The position numbers and the translations under genes are program-made. A DNA stretch of 64,000 nt, from assembly GCA_947685225.1 (NCBI GenBank), contig CANTUV010000024.1, forward strand, positions 19,362,001 through 19,426,000, given 5' to 3'. A model generated the notes under the pieces. It was not told the DNA's origin. It worked only from the letters and a program-made list of their open reading frames with translations, and ran no database searches. This document shows, one piece after another, positions 11,459 through 22,909 of this stretch (positions are counted from its first letter, which is position 1; each line of letters begins with the position of its first letter). The stretch comes from Garcia nutans (taxonomy: Eukaryota > Streptophyta > Magnoliopsida > Malpighiales > Euphorbiaceae).

Positions 11459-12006
11459 GCCTTAGTCTGTGAGTCAATGGAACCACTGTAAGTATTATTC
11501 ATGCATACATGAACATATCATAATGTATTTTGTTATATTGTATTCTTTATCAAAGTGAACAATAGATACTCTATGAAGCAAAGATGAAGCAAATATAGCA
11601 TCAGGGGGCACGGAGGGCCCATTACTTGAAAAAGATCTAGTCACTTTGCAAAAGAATGGAGATGCATGCATGTGCAAGGAACTAGACAAAACACAAACAT
11701 TAATAAGAGCCTGCATGGGAACAAAATCATTGGTTTAAGCCTATATAGGAGGCAAATTTTCTCGTTTCGATTTCTTGAGTTTATGCATGTACAAAACATT
11801 TTCAGGCTCATTTTCAATATTTTGAGATGCAGGTGGGCAAAGAGAGGATACAAGGATTAGCTAAAAAATAGCTGAATTTTTTGCAAAAGTCCAAAGGAAG
11901 AACAAAAAGAATGGAAAAAGAAGAAAATTAGAACTTTTAAAAGAATGAAGATACAAAAGACAAAATGATCAGTCCAGCTAGAAGAGCTGAAGCTAATATA
12001 AGGCAA

Positions 12007-12223
12007 ATGTCCAAAGGATGAAGATCCATTTTGAAGGGTGAAGACCTGATGTCTAAAGGATGAAGATCCATTTTGAAGGGTAAAGACCCGATTTTCAAAT
12101 GGATGAAGATCCATTTCTGAAGGGTGAAGACCCAATTTTCAATGGATAAAGATCCATTTTTGAAGGGTAAAGACTCAATTTCCAATGGATAAAGATCCAT
12201 CTTTGAAGGGTAAAGATCCATAA
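12007..12223 (+). repeat. Tandem array, ~40 bp units (AAGATCCATTTTGAAGGG)
   Basis: About five degenerate units alternate GATGAAGATCCATTT with GAAGGGTGAAGACCC. Two to three units survive at the equivalent place in B (40497-40563). Open frames here are by-products of the repeat. Confidence 0.85.
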
Positions 12224-12295
12224 TCCATTAAAGAATGGAACAGCCGGTTAGAAGAAAGCCAGAAGTCTCAACTGATAAAAGATCAGTCGAATCCA

Positions 12296-12975
12296 GTATC
12301 GGGTCGAGAACCCAAAATTCAGTTTCAAGTTGAGAACCCAAAATCCAGTTTAGGGTTGAGAACCTAAAATTCAGTCTCGAGTCCAAGTACCAAAACCCAA
12401 ATTCAGTTTCGGGTCAAGAACTCAAATCCAGTTTCGGGTCGATAACCTAAAATCCAGTCTCGGGTCGAGAACCCAAATCCAGTATTGGGTTGAGAAATCA
12501 AATTTAGTTTTGGGTCGAGAACCCAAAATCCAATCTTGGATCGAGAACTCAAATCTAGTTTCAGGTTCAAGTATCCAAATCCAAATACAGTTTTGGGTCG
12601 AGAACCCAACAAATCCAACCTTGGGTTGAGAACCCAAAACCAGTTTTAGGTCGAGAACCCAAATCAAGTTTCGAGTCAAGAACCCAAAATCTAGAATCAG
12701 GTATTGAACTCATATCCAATTTCGGGTCAAGAACCTAAAATCCAAATTCGGGTCGAGAACTCAAAATTATTTTTGAGTCCAAAACTCATCTCAGGTCCAG
12801 AATTCAAATTATTTTTTAGTCCAAAACTCACCTTGGGTCCAGAATCCAAATTATTTTTGAGTCCAAAACTCAGCTCGGGTCCAAAATCCAAATTATTTTT
12901 TAGTCAAGAACACATTCAGGGTCCAGAACCCGAATTATTTTTTAGTCCAGAACTCAAACCAATCTCGGGTATGGA
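12296..12975 (+). repeat. Tandem array of GGGTCGAGAACCCAAA-type units in 3' UTR of I
   Basis: Many units of roughly 22-45 bp built on CGGGTCGAGAACCCAAA followed by a variable TCCAGTTT or ATTATTTTT spacer. The core is partly palindromic (GGGT..ACCC). B carries a related but different array at the same site (40627-41172). Such hypervariable arrays upstream of the 3' LTR are known in Tat/Ogre elements. Confidence 0.9.
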
Positions 12976-13050
12976 GTCCAGTCTGGCTCTAATCCCAGTC
13001 AAAAATTATGTTTCTTTTCACTCTCTTTTGTTATAGTCCCAGATTGTTTA

Positions 13051-13064
13051 AGCCGGGGGCAAAC
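13051..13064 (+). other. Polypurine tract of element I
   Basis: AGCCGGGGGCAAAC directly precedes the TGTAGACCCTT start of the LTR. B has GCAGGGGGCAAAT at the same place (41241-41253). Confidence 0.8.
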
Positions 13065-13220
13065 TGTAGACCCTTATTTTTTACCAAGTCCAATCCAAAG
13101 ATTTAAAACAGTCCAAAATAATTTTATAGTATTTATTATTTATTTTAATAATATAATTAATTATAAATATTTATTTTAAATATAATATTTATTTTTAAAA
13201 TAATAATAATAAATAAAAAT

Positions 13221-13446
13221 CGGACGAATCGACAAGCGATGCGGTAGCGCATGGCAAGCCAATTCACCGCAGGCCACTCCTGCGGTGAATCACTCCAATG
13301 CTCGCAGCAGCGGATGCCCAACCTCGAAATTGGCCAGCAGCCCATGCGACCAATGCCCCAGCCTCGCATTTGGCCAGCAGCCCATGGGCCCAATGGTCGG
13401 AATCCTCGCATGCGCAGCAGGCCTAGTCCTTGCAGCCCGCACCTGC
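13221..13446. repeat. GC-rich repeat island in the U3 of element I
   Basis: A GC-rich block in strongly AT-rich DNA. It holds a perfect 12-bp inverted repeat (ATTCACCGCAGG and CCTGCGGTGAAT, 13262-13290) and two copies of TTGGCCAGCAGCCCATG (about 13330 and 13370). B has a different palindromic array in its U3. Confidence 0.8.
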
Positions 13447-14286
13447 GAGTAAATTTGCAAAACCTTATTTAGCTCAATTTTTTAAATTTATTTCCTTAGC
13501 AGTTTATATTTCCTTAACCAACTAGTATTAGGTTTTTTTAATTCCTTATAAGTAATACGATTAAACACTCTTTTAAGGACTTTGGATTTTTTTCTGAGAC
13601 TGGGGACTTTTGGACTTTGGACTCGGTGAATTTTCCACAACAATTAAGCAATATACAATCTAAATCCTAAGAAGGAAAAAGCAGCAAGAGACGATCCATA
13701 ATCAAGGTAGCAAGCAGTGTTGTCTTGGTGATTGCTCTGCCAAAATTTCATTCAATAAATTATGGTGGAACCAACAACGAAGGTACGTTTTAAATTAATT
13801 CTATATAACATGTTTTGATAGTTTTAAAACATTGAATCTGTTTGTTAACTGTTAGATTAATTTCCAATAGCTTAGATGTGTTAAAATTCACCTTTTTTAG
13901 TGCATGATCATTTAATTTTAATATATCACAGTAGCTCAAAACTTACAATTATCACAGAAGCTTATTTTTCCCACATCAAAAAACTTGATCTTATTTTTAT
14001 AAATTTCAAACCCTGATTTACTCAAACCCTAAAATCATAGTTAATTCTATTTTTTCCAGATTACACAACAGCTTAGTCATAATAAAAAATATTAATAATG
14101 ATGCTAGTTTTTCAAATTAAAAACCCTAGCTTGTAAATCTATTATTTAAATATAGGATTGCTTATTTATTCATGTATGTTTATGATATGCCTTGATCGAT
14201 GGTTTATTTCATATTTGATGAATGATTTATTTATGATGAATGGTCATTTATTTTTATTGATTTATTTTGGTTTCAAGAAATTGTAA

Positions 14287-14466
14287 GAGGTATGTTTCCA
14301 TGATCGGGTACCTCAATTGTTAAGTTTCATGTAATTCAATTTATTTTAAGTTTTGGATCAATGTAAAGGATACGTTTCTACCAATTGGTGGGTATCCTAT
14401 TTTATTTGTTTTCTTTCAGATATTGGATGATTGTAAAGGTATGTTTCCATCTATGGATGGGTGCCT
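14287..14466. other. Three successive hairpins in LTR of element I
   Basis: Hairpins at 14287-14314, 14367-14398 and 14437-14466 share one design: outer stem, GTTT bulge on the 5' side, CCA/TGG-type inner stem. The outer arms of the middle one are AGGATAC and GTATCCT. B copies have AGGACAC and GTGTCCT, a paired change. Confidence 0.75.
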
Positions 14467-15294
14467 ATTTATTTTGTTTGAACTTGTTGTGATTTTAATA
14501 AAGTAAATATTTATTTTTATGATTTCATGTAGCATTGATAATATCATTATATTTAAGAATTTTATAATATTAAGACCTGAAAAGGTGGCCAGTTCTAGTG
14601 AACCGGGCATTGTGGGGGTATTGGGTCATTTCTCACCTTCCCCATACGTACCCAACTTTCAGAACCCAATAGGGGGTTGGGGACTCCTTAGGAATCGAGT
14701 CATCCACTCCTTTCTATTTTTTCGGCCCATCTGGGTGATGATTTCATTTTCTCCGGGTTTAGGCCGCGTTCTCTAAGGCCATTAGCCTAATAGTGCTGAA
14801 GTCGCAAGAGTCATTCCATATGGAAGTGGGGATGAAAATCCTGCTCACAGATACATTTTCACCAATTGGTGAGTGTCCTATTTTATTTGTTTTCTTTTAG
14901 ACATTGGACGATTGTAAAGGAATGTTTCCATCCATGGATGGGTGCCTATTCATTTATTTTGTTTGAACTTGTTATGATCTTAATAAAGTGATTATTTATT
15001 TTTTATGATTGTATGTAGTATGGATAATATCTTATTAACTAATAATTTTATAATATTAAGACCTGAAAAGGAGGCTGGTTCCAATGAACCGGACGTTGTG
15101 GGTGTGTTGGGTCATTCTCACCTTCCCCACGTGTACCCAACTTTCTAAACCCAATAGGAGGTTGGGGATTCCTTAGGAATCGAGTCATCCACCCCTTTCT
15201 TTTTTTCGACCTGTACGGGTGGCGACTCCATTTTTTTCAAGTTTAGGCCCTTGTTATCTAAGGCCTTGAGCCTAACAGTGCCGTTGTAACACCC

Positions 15295-18186
15295 TTATAC
15301 CCTATATACATACAATACATATTTTCAGCATATGTAAAATACGCATATATGGTACAAAAATATCACAGACCGGTTTAATAAAAATTTTTACATTTCTGAT
15401 TTAAAATTTTAAATACTAAATTTATAAAATTAAATAGTATATAAATATTCTTTACTTGTTATAGGAACCCAAAATAAACATTTTATATGAAAATCTCTGA
15501 AAAAAATTTGCCAAAGTTTTGTTTGTAATTTGGACATCCCAAAATTTATCAATTACACAACCTGCAAAAAGAACACTTCCAATAAACAATAAACCATGTC
15601 TTCACCTTAACTTCTAATTTTTTCCACAAATTTCTCAAAACATTTATATATATAGATATATATATATATAATTTAGAACACATTTAAACCCCCATTTCAA
15701 ATAACTTAACCCAAACATTCTTTATATTTACAATACATAAAATTCAAAAACATGATATAATATGCATAATACTCAAAATATACAATAACATAAAATATAT
15801 AAATGCTGCTGATAGTATTTCTGATCTTGATATCAACTCTACAAGCACAACTACAAGTCTAGACCCGACCTGATCTAGAAGAACTCTCTGGCTCAGCCAA
15901 ATCTACCTTGTCACCTGCGCGATGTAAACAATTGCGCTAAGCCAAAAGCCTAGCAATACAAACTTGATAACAATAAAACTCAAATGCAATGCCAATTGAC
16001 AATGCGTATGGATATCACATCATTCCATTTTCTCATACTTTTCAAATATTTGACAATCCACAATCCACATAAAAACAAACACAAGCATGGGCCCAAAGAT
16101 AACTAATATGCTATTCAAATTTCAGAGTTACTGTTTTAGTTTATAATGACACCATGTGTCTAGCTCCGTAGGCAAAATATCAATGTAATAGTCCAACTAG
16201 GTATGAGCTTACGACCCGGTTATTTCACCTAGCCCAGCTTCAAGGACTTATTTTTGAGACTTGAAACCCGGTCAATTCACCTTAAAAACATTTTTACAGT
16301 GATGCCCAACGTCTAGCCCATAGGCAAATCAATGGCATACCGCCAAACGCAGAACTCTGAAAATTGAATAACATACTAGGCACACAATTTATTCATATAT
16401 CTCATTTATATCGATATCAATTCATTTCATTATGTTTCCACATATCTCATTACATTATACCACATTTTTGCATTTACAATACATTACCAAATTACTTTGG
16501 TATTTTCACATAATTCACTTGTTAATCACATTTAATGTAATCTAGCCAATACCAGTGGCTTTTTAACAATGCACTTAATGCATACACAACAAATGGCATT
16601 ACCCAAACACTTTGGGTCATTTTCACATAATACACATTTCACATTTTACATAATTCAGCCATTATCAATGGCTTTTCATAATGCATTTAACACATATATG
16701 ACATTACAAATGTCATAGCACATTATTCATACATAACCAATGTATCGAGTAGCTTAACACATTTTTCAACGAAAAATGTGTTAAGCCCAAATGTCATGCA
16801 AACATAACCAATGTATTCAAAATGTGTACTTACCTCAAATAGCAACCAAAACAAGCTTAAAACAACCTCCAATCCTATCCTTCCAACTTGGCCTTCACCA
16901 CTTGGATGAAGCTAATCGACCTCCCTCAATGCCTAAACCAAATGTGATAGCAAATAATCATTTAGTATCACATTTAATGGCATTTCCAATATTAAACCAT
17001 AATTAAACCCCATCCAAGCAAAAATCCAAAATTTAAGGCTAACCTCACTTTAACTTTGGATTCTCATATTAGGCCATTCATTTTAATATATTAAGTTTAT
17101 TTATATTATTAGAAACATATTTTAATACATTTAAACCATTTATATTACAAAAACACAGTCTTATACACAAAATCCTAAAATGGCATAACCTTCCCCCATT
17201 GAAGGTTTTCCATTCCAACATAGTCCATTAATCATTTTAAGCTTATATTCATCACTTATATCACCAAACAACAAGATTAAACCAATAAAATTATACAATT
17301 CAACAACTTTGGAAAAATCATTTTCCAAAACACTAAATCATACTTCCATTCTCAAACTCCAAAAAATACTTGTTTAAGCACCAAAACAACTCATTTAGAA
17401 CCAATTTGCACAATTAAAAACCATGATTTCTCAAACCCTAAAAGTCCATAACCCTAAATTCTCTCTCTTCACCATTCTTTATCCAAATTCAACCATTTCT
17501 TCAATCCAACCTTAAAATCATTAATAACTATCCAAAATAACTTCATACACACCAATTCCAATAATTATAACATAATACTTCAAAAATATAAAACTCACAT
17601 ATTCAAAATTTCTATGGAAATCCAAAGAAAAAGCTAAAGAACTTACTTTTTCAAGTGGAAATCTCTAAAAATCCTTTTTGAACCTTTAGAATCCTTCAAT
17701 TCTTGGAAGCTTGGAAAGAAAAATCCTCTCTTAGCATCCATGGAGATTTCGGCCCTTGATGGAGAAGAGGAATATGAAAAAAAAAACTTTTATTTCTCTT
17801 TCCTTTCATCTTTTATTTATAACCATATGAATATATTATTTAATATTTTAATAATTAATTATTTGATTATTTATTTAATAAATTAAAAGTCCAAAAATCC
17901 CTCTTCCATTCAAAAATTATTTATTTTTGAATTAATTTAATAATTTTGAATTTTTAAGATTTAATTACCAAAACACCCTTTTTTACTTTGACTTTTCTTT
18001 TAAAAAGTGTTGACTTTATATGTTATGTATATTTTACATATATATCACATATATATTCTATTTTTCATTTAAAATGCCTTCATTTTTTATTTAAAATTAT
18101 TAATTTAATTTATCTAATTTAATTATAATATATTTTATCAAATTTCTAAAAATTAGAAATTTTCAAAAAAAAATTGGAATATTACT
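15295..18186 (-). repeat. 3' LTR of element D
   Basis: 2892 bp. On the plus strand it begins TGTAACACCCTTATACC and ends next to the inverted PPT. It aligns with A LTRs in reverse and holds the palindrome near 16762, the GCGCGA/GCTAAGCC module (15911-15955) and a TATA-like box at 17814-17821 (minus). It is longer than the D 5' LTR because that copy has lost an internal block. Confidence 0.92.
17814..17821 (-). promoter_or_regulatory. Candidate TATA box in D LTR
   Basis: TATAAATA on the minus strand, repeated at the same place in the D 5' LTR (46974-46981). It lies upstream of the GAA/CTT tract, which suggests transcription starts nearby. Inferred from sequence only. Confidence 0.5.
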
Positions 18187-18202
18187 ATTCTCTTCCCCTA
18201 AA
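18187..18202 (-). other. Polypurine tract of element D
   Basis: On the minus strand TTTAGGGGAAGAGAAT immediately precedes the 3' LTR. It matches the A tract and is followed on the plus strand by the conserved CCTCGAAATTACC word. Confidence 0.85.
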
Positions 18203-19640
18203 ATAAATTTTGACCTCGAAATTACCTGCTCTCAAGTCTGGAATAATTGGAAAAACTGACTCTGCATCATCTGCTCACTCTCCCATGTCGCCTCCTCAGT
18301 GGCATGATTCCTCCAAAGGACTTTCACAAGTGGCACCCTCTTATTCCTCAATTCTTTAACCTCTCGTGCCAAAATCGCCACTGGTTCTTCCTCGCAAGTC
18401 AAATCTGGACTCACCTCAATAGACTCTACTGATAGGATATGAGATGGGTCAGACCTGTATCTTGGAAGCATCAAGACATGGAAAACATTATGAATTCTAT
18501 CGAACTCAGGTGGCAAAGCTAGTCTATAAGCCACTGGACCAACTCTTTCCAACACCTCATATGGTCCTATGAAATGAGAACTCAACTTCTCTTTGCAACC
18601 GAACCTCAGAATCTTCTTCCATGGAGACACCTTCAGAAACACTTTATCTCTCATACTGAACTCTATGTTTCTTCTCTTCAAATCTGAATAGGATTTCTGT
18701 CAGTCTGAAGCTGCTTTCAAACGACCCCGAATTACCTTCACTTTCTCTTTTGTTTCCTTAATCAAATCGGGATCGACTAGTTTACCTTCTCCAACCTCAT
18801 CCCAACACAAAGATGTCCTGCATCTCCTGCCATATAAGCAAACTCAATCAGTGGTAAAAATATGTCCCAATTCCTAGTAAAATCAATGGTACAGCTCCTC
18901 AACATATCCTCTAGAATCTGTATCACTCTCTATGACTGCCCATCTGTCTGAGGATGAAAAGTAGTTCTAAAATACAACCAAGAACCCAAAGCATCATGCA
19001 AACTCTTCCAAAACCTCAAAGTAAACAGGGGATCTTAATCCGACACCAAAGAAACTGGGACTCCATGCAACCTCATTATCTCACTGATATACAGCTCAGC
19101 CAACCTCTCAAGAGAATAATCCATCAGAACTGGAAGAAAATGAGTTGTCTTCATCATTCAATCAACTATCACCCAGATTACATCATGCTTCTTCTGGGTC
19201 AAAGGCATTCTAGTCACAAAATCCATTGTCACTTGCTCCCATTTCCACTCAGGCACTAATAAAGGTTGGAGCAACCCTGAAGGAACCTGGTGCTCAGCCT
19301 TCACTCTCTGGCAAGTGAGACATCTGGATACAAACTCATATCTGACCACCAATAATATCACTTCAAGTCCTGATACATCTTGGTACTCCCAGGGTGCATA
19401 GCATAAAGTAACTGATGTGCTTCTTCTAATATCATCCTTTTCAATTCTGCATCATCAAAAATACATAACCTATCTATGTACCATAGACTGCCATCATCCC
19501 TCACAAAAAAGTCTTTACTCTCCCCCTTCTGACAAACCAACATAATTTTTTGAATTCTCTCATCTGCCAACTGAGCCTCCCTAATATGATCCAACAAGAC
19601 TGGCCTCAACTGCAATTGAGCCATCAAAGCACCATTATCA
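18187..19640 (-). pseudogene. Integrase remnant of element D
   Basis: Collinear with A 5940-7445. The segment 18232-18681 is an open C-terminal frame (about 149 aa) with FIGPYEVLERVG, YRLALPPE and the chromodomain-like VKVLWRNH to ATWESE tail. 19158-19361 holds CLTCQRVKAEHQ (zinc-binding Cys pair) and TMDFVTRMPLTQ. 19358-19627 covers the linker after RNase H. The DDE core between about 18682 and 19157 is broken by stops and indels. Several stop positions seen in A are sense codons here (CAG at the CQR and CQK sites), so the two copies decayed independently. F inserted just upstream. Confidence 0.9.
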
Positions 19641-19861
19641 TGTTTAGGTCATTTTTGTACTAGTTTTTAGTATGATTTTATGTGCGTTTTAGTTAATGTT
19701 TTGATTAATTGTTGTTTTAAGTGTGTTTAAAGTGTTGTTTTTAGGTTTAGGTACAAAAACACCCTTGGAAGATCAAAACAGGGCAAGAAAAGCATGAAGC
19801 AAGCAAGACATGGCCAAATGTCCCTCAAAAGAAATTCAAGGCAGAAGCAGACACACCCAGA

Positions 19862-20229
19862 GACACGGCCAAGCCTCTGGCCGTGTCTCACTCAAAGAGC
19901 AAATTAAAGAAGACCAAAGAAAGAAGAAAGAATGAAGAGCAGTAGGTGACACACCCAAGGGACACGGCCAAGCCACTGGCCGTGTCCCTCCAAACATGTC
20001 AAACACGGCCAAGCCAACCTTGGCTTGGCCGTGTCACCTCCTTGAAAAGAAAGAAAAGAAAGAAAGAGAAGAAAAGAGCCAGTGAGGGACACGGCCAACT
20101 GGCTTGGCCGTGTCCCATGGAAATCAAGAGACACGGCCAAGCCAACCTTGGCTTGGCCGTGTCACCTAATGGAAAGCAAGGAAAAGAAATCAAGAGACAC
20201 GACCAAGCCACTCTTGGCTTGGCCGTGTC
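19862..20229. repeat. Cluster of six GACACGGCC palindromes in F
   Basis: Six units of the form GACACGGCCAAGCC, short loop, GGCTTGGCCGTGTC. The unit at 20130-20163 is a perfect 16-bp stem with a 2-nt loop. The spacers are purine-rich (AAGAAAAG). The cluster lies upstream of a TATA-like box, so in U3. Confidence 0.92.
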
Positions 20230-20241
20230 ACCCTGAATCTT

Positions 20242-20248
20242 TATAAAA
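20242..20248 (+). promoter_or_regulatory. Candidate TATA box of F
   Basis: TATAAAA just downstream of the palindrome cluster and upstream of a purine-rich stretch. Consistent with the LTR promoter; not tested. Confidence 0.45.
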
Positions 20249-21626
20249 TCGTCTGCTCGAAAGAAAGAAAAAAATAGGGACGGCTAGGGTTTTAGAAATA
20301 GAGAAAAGAAAAGAGAAGGAGGAGCAAACACACTAGGGGATGAGGAGAGAGTGACACTCTCCTTGTCCCTCATCTTCATCCTCCATCTTCATCTTCTCCA
20401 TCTTCCATTGATAAGATCTTTGAGGTTCTTTGGGATCAAGTGGGTTGATAAGCTCTCAAAGGTTGAAGAAGCTTCATTGAAAGGATTGGTGACTTGAGAA
20501 AGCTCCTTTCTATCTTCCAAAGGCACAATCAATTGAAGGGTTGGTGACTTGAGAAAGCTCCATTCCATATTGCAAAAGGGAAATCAACCACTGAAGAGGG
20601 CTTGAGTTCTTCATCAAACATCAAAGTGGAGCTAGGAGGAAGACTAGTAATCCTACTCTTGGCATCTTCACAAGGGGTTTTTCTATTCTCTCTTTTAATT
20701 CATTTCAATATTGTTTTTGTTGTATTAAGAGATTGATATTACAATGAACAATTTGTATTTAATTTGATGATGTTGTGTAACACCCCGATACCCTATATAA
20801 GTACTATACATATACCTAGTATACGTTCAGTAAGTATATAAAGTATGAGGATGTCACTTTTCATTTCCTTTTAAAAAAAAACCTGTAACAGAGTTCAAAC
20901 CATAATACGTTACTTTAAATAACATTTACAAAATCATTATCATTATCAAAACTTCATTTATACATATAAATACTTTCTCGTCAGAAATACATCATAATTA
21001 AAAGTTATACATGTATGCATCACCCTCTAGTTGGTCTCGATAAACTCTTACTCTTCTCGTGGCATAACAGTTGGACTTCCAGATCAACCGCATATTCACC
21101 TGCGCGATTACACAACCGCGCTAAGCCCGAGAGCTTAGTAATACAAATATGAAATATAAACATACATTATAGAAATTCTAACATATAATGATATATCAAT
21201 TCAATGTACCATTTGTTATTATCATGTTTTTTTTCCTTTTTAATTGCACCTTTCATATATCTCGGCTAATTTCATATATTATGTACATATATACATAAAC
21301 ATTATCACCGACCACAATCCATCACTAGTATTCATAATCAATATATCATTACACATACATTACATATTATACATCATAACATTAAGTTATTCACAATTCA
21401 CCAATCATGATTCATCACTAATACTCACAATCAATATTTCAATACACACATTACATATCATACCAATCATGAATCACATTTCCAATGAAGTCAACCATAG
21501 ATCTCATTACTCATTTCTTTCAACACTTGCATATCACATTGACAACAAAGACTCGGGCCCAAAAGACACTAATATGCTATTCAATTTTCAGAGTTAATGC
21601 TTTGGTTTTGTTATCACATTTATCAT

Positions 21627-21866
21627 TATCATAGACCCAACTAGGCTTCAAGGATTTAGATTCAACCAAGCTTCAAGGGGAACATAGCATGCTAAGTCTC
21701 AACCCAACTTGGCTTTAAGAACCAATCCAACCTAGCTTCAAGGGTTGTAACATCTCAATTAGGCTTCAAGGACTAGACCCAACCAAGCTTCAAGGGGAGT
21801 AAAACATGTTAAACTTCTACCCAACTTGGCTTCAAGGATCAAGCCCAACCTAACTTCAAGAGATTG
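21627..21866. repeat. Tandem CAACCTAGCTTCAAGG words in E LTR
   Basis: Six to seven degenerate units of CCAAC(C/T)(T/A)(A/G)GCTTCAAGG. The plus-strand E copy has the complementary block at 27062-27231. Confidence 0.75.
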
Positions 21867-22685
21867 TTACTATCATTAGGCATGCCACCAACAACAAACT
21901 CTGAAAATGGAATAACACATTAGTCACACAATTCATTTATTATTTCATTATCCATTTCATTCTCAATTGAATCATTATCTAGGCAAACATGACTCATTTA
22001 TCACAATTGAATCATCATAGCCAATCGCAATGGCTTCACATCACATTTGAGTTATCATAGCCAATCACAATGGCTTCACATCACATTTGAGTTATCATAG
22101 CCAATCACAATGGCTTCACATCACATTATATCTCAAATCATCTTTCATATTTCATCATTGATATATGCAACATCAATTACATTAACTAAACACACATATC
22201 ATTATTCAATCATACCATCTAGGCATGCTTCAATCATATCATTTACATCATTATAACTCATAACATTAGTTTCACACCTCTTTATGTCTCAATCCACATT
22301 ATACACTTCATCATTCAAGCATACATAATCCATTTCATTGCACATGTATCTTAAATTCATTGTCATATAAACCATATGTCTATTTATTTCATTTTAATCA
22401 TCTTTATCAATTATGATAACATCACATTTCATCATTTCTCAAGACACATTAACATCATTCATTATTAAAACATTTATCATAACAAATTGCATTGCACATA
22501 CCTTTTTGGATGATCCTCGTCTCTTTCACACTCAAGAACTACTCCCATCAAGCTATACATAATCAATTATCTCATCATATCCTTCACATATTACATATTG
22601 CATCATCATTGTCATCAAATGAATGTTCAATCTCAACAATGCAAGAAGAACAAAGGAACAATCACAGTAGCCAACACACTCACGG

Positions 22686-22909
22686 GACACGGCCAAGCTT
22701 GTGGCCGTGTCTCTCAACATCAAATCAATCCGAGGCAGACACGGGCAAGGGACACGGCCGTGTCTCTCAACTAAAATCAGGCAGTGGCAAACACAGTCAA
22801 GGGACACGGGCAAGCCAGTGGCCGTGTCTCTCCAAAATTCATCCAACACGGCCAAGTTTCATTAAGCTTGGCCGTGTCTCTCCAAAATTTTAAGTCTTGG
22901 TCGTGTCTC
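22686..22909. repeat. GACACGGCC cluster in E LTR (minus copy)
   Basis: Four to five units pair GACACGG(C/G)CAAG with GGCCGTGTCTCTC; one is AACACGGCCAAG with CTTGGCCGTGTC. It shares the core word with the F cluster. Confidence 0.85.

Larger units (their letters stand above)
11459..13064 (+). mobile_element. Element I (Tat/Ogre-like): 3' internal region
   Basis: Homologous to 39950-41253 of element B, including the shared words TCTGTGAGTC, CATGCATACATGA and CAGGGGGCA and the block at 11850-12010. No coding domain is visible; it corresponds to the 3' untranslated part of the element. The pol and 5' parts of I are not in the window. Two tandem arrays fill the last kilobase. Confidence 0.82.
13065..15294 (+). 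repeat. 3' LTR of element I, with duplicated tail, interrupted by D
   Basis: Starts TGTAGACCCTT, as the B LTRs do, but its first 1.1 kb is unrelated to B. The 3' half is homologous to B. A complete LTR end (CTGCTCACA) is reached at 14849; then 14369-14849 is repeated as 14850-15294 plus 47348-47405. D interrupts the second copy at CAGTGCCG and the sequence resumes at 47349 with CTGAAGTCACGAGAACC, matching uninterrupted copies at 14800 and 43280. Confidence 0.88.

Noticed and set aside
11937..12221. Minus-strand frames with MDLHPLD-like repeats.
   Set aside because: By-product of the GAAGATCCATTT tandem units.
12403..13036. Long frames on both strands with repeating peptide.
   Set aside because: Translation of the GGGTCGAGAACCC tandem array; open in several frames at once.
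15290..15295. A clear 5-bp target-site duplication for D.
   Set aside because: GCCGT and ACTGA match at only two positions; I rely on the rejoined I LTR instead and do not claim a duplication.
18954..19259. 101-codon plus-strand frame.
   Set aside because: Exactly antisense to D integrase.
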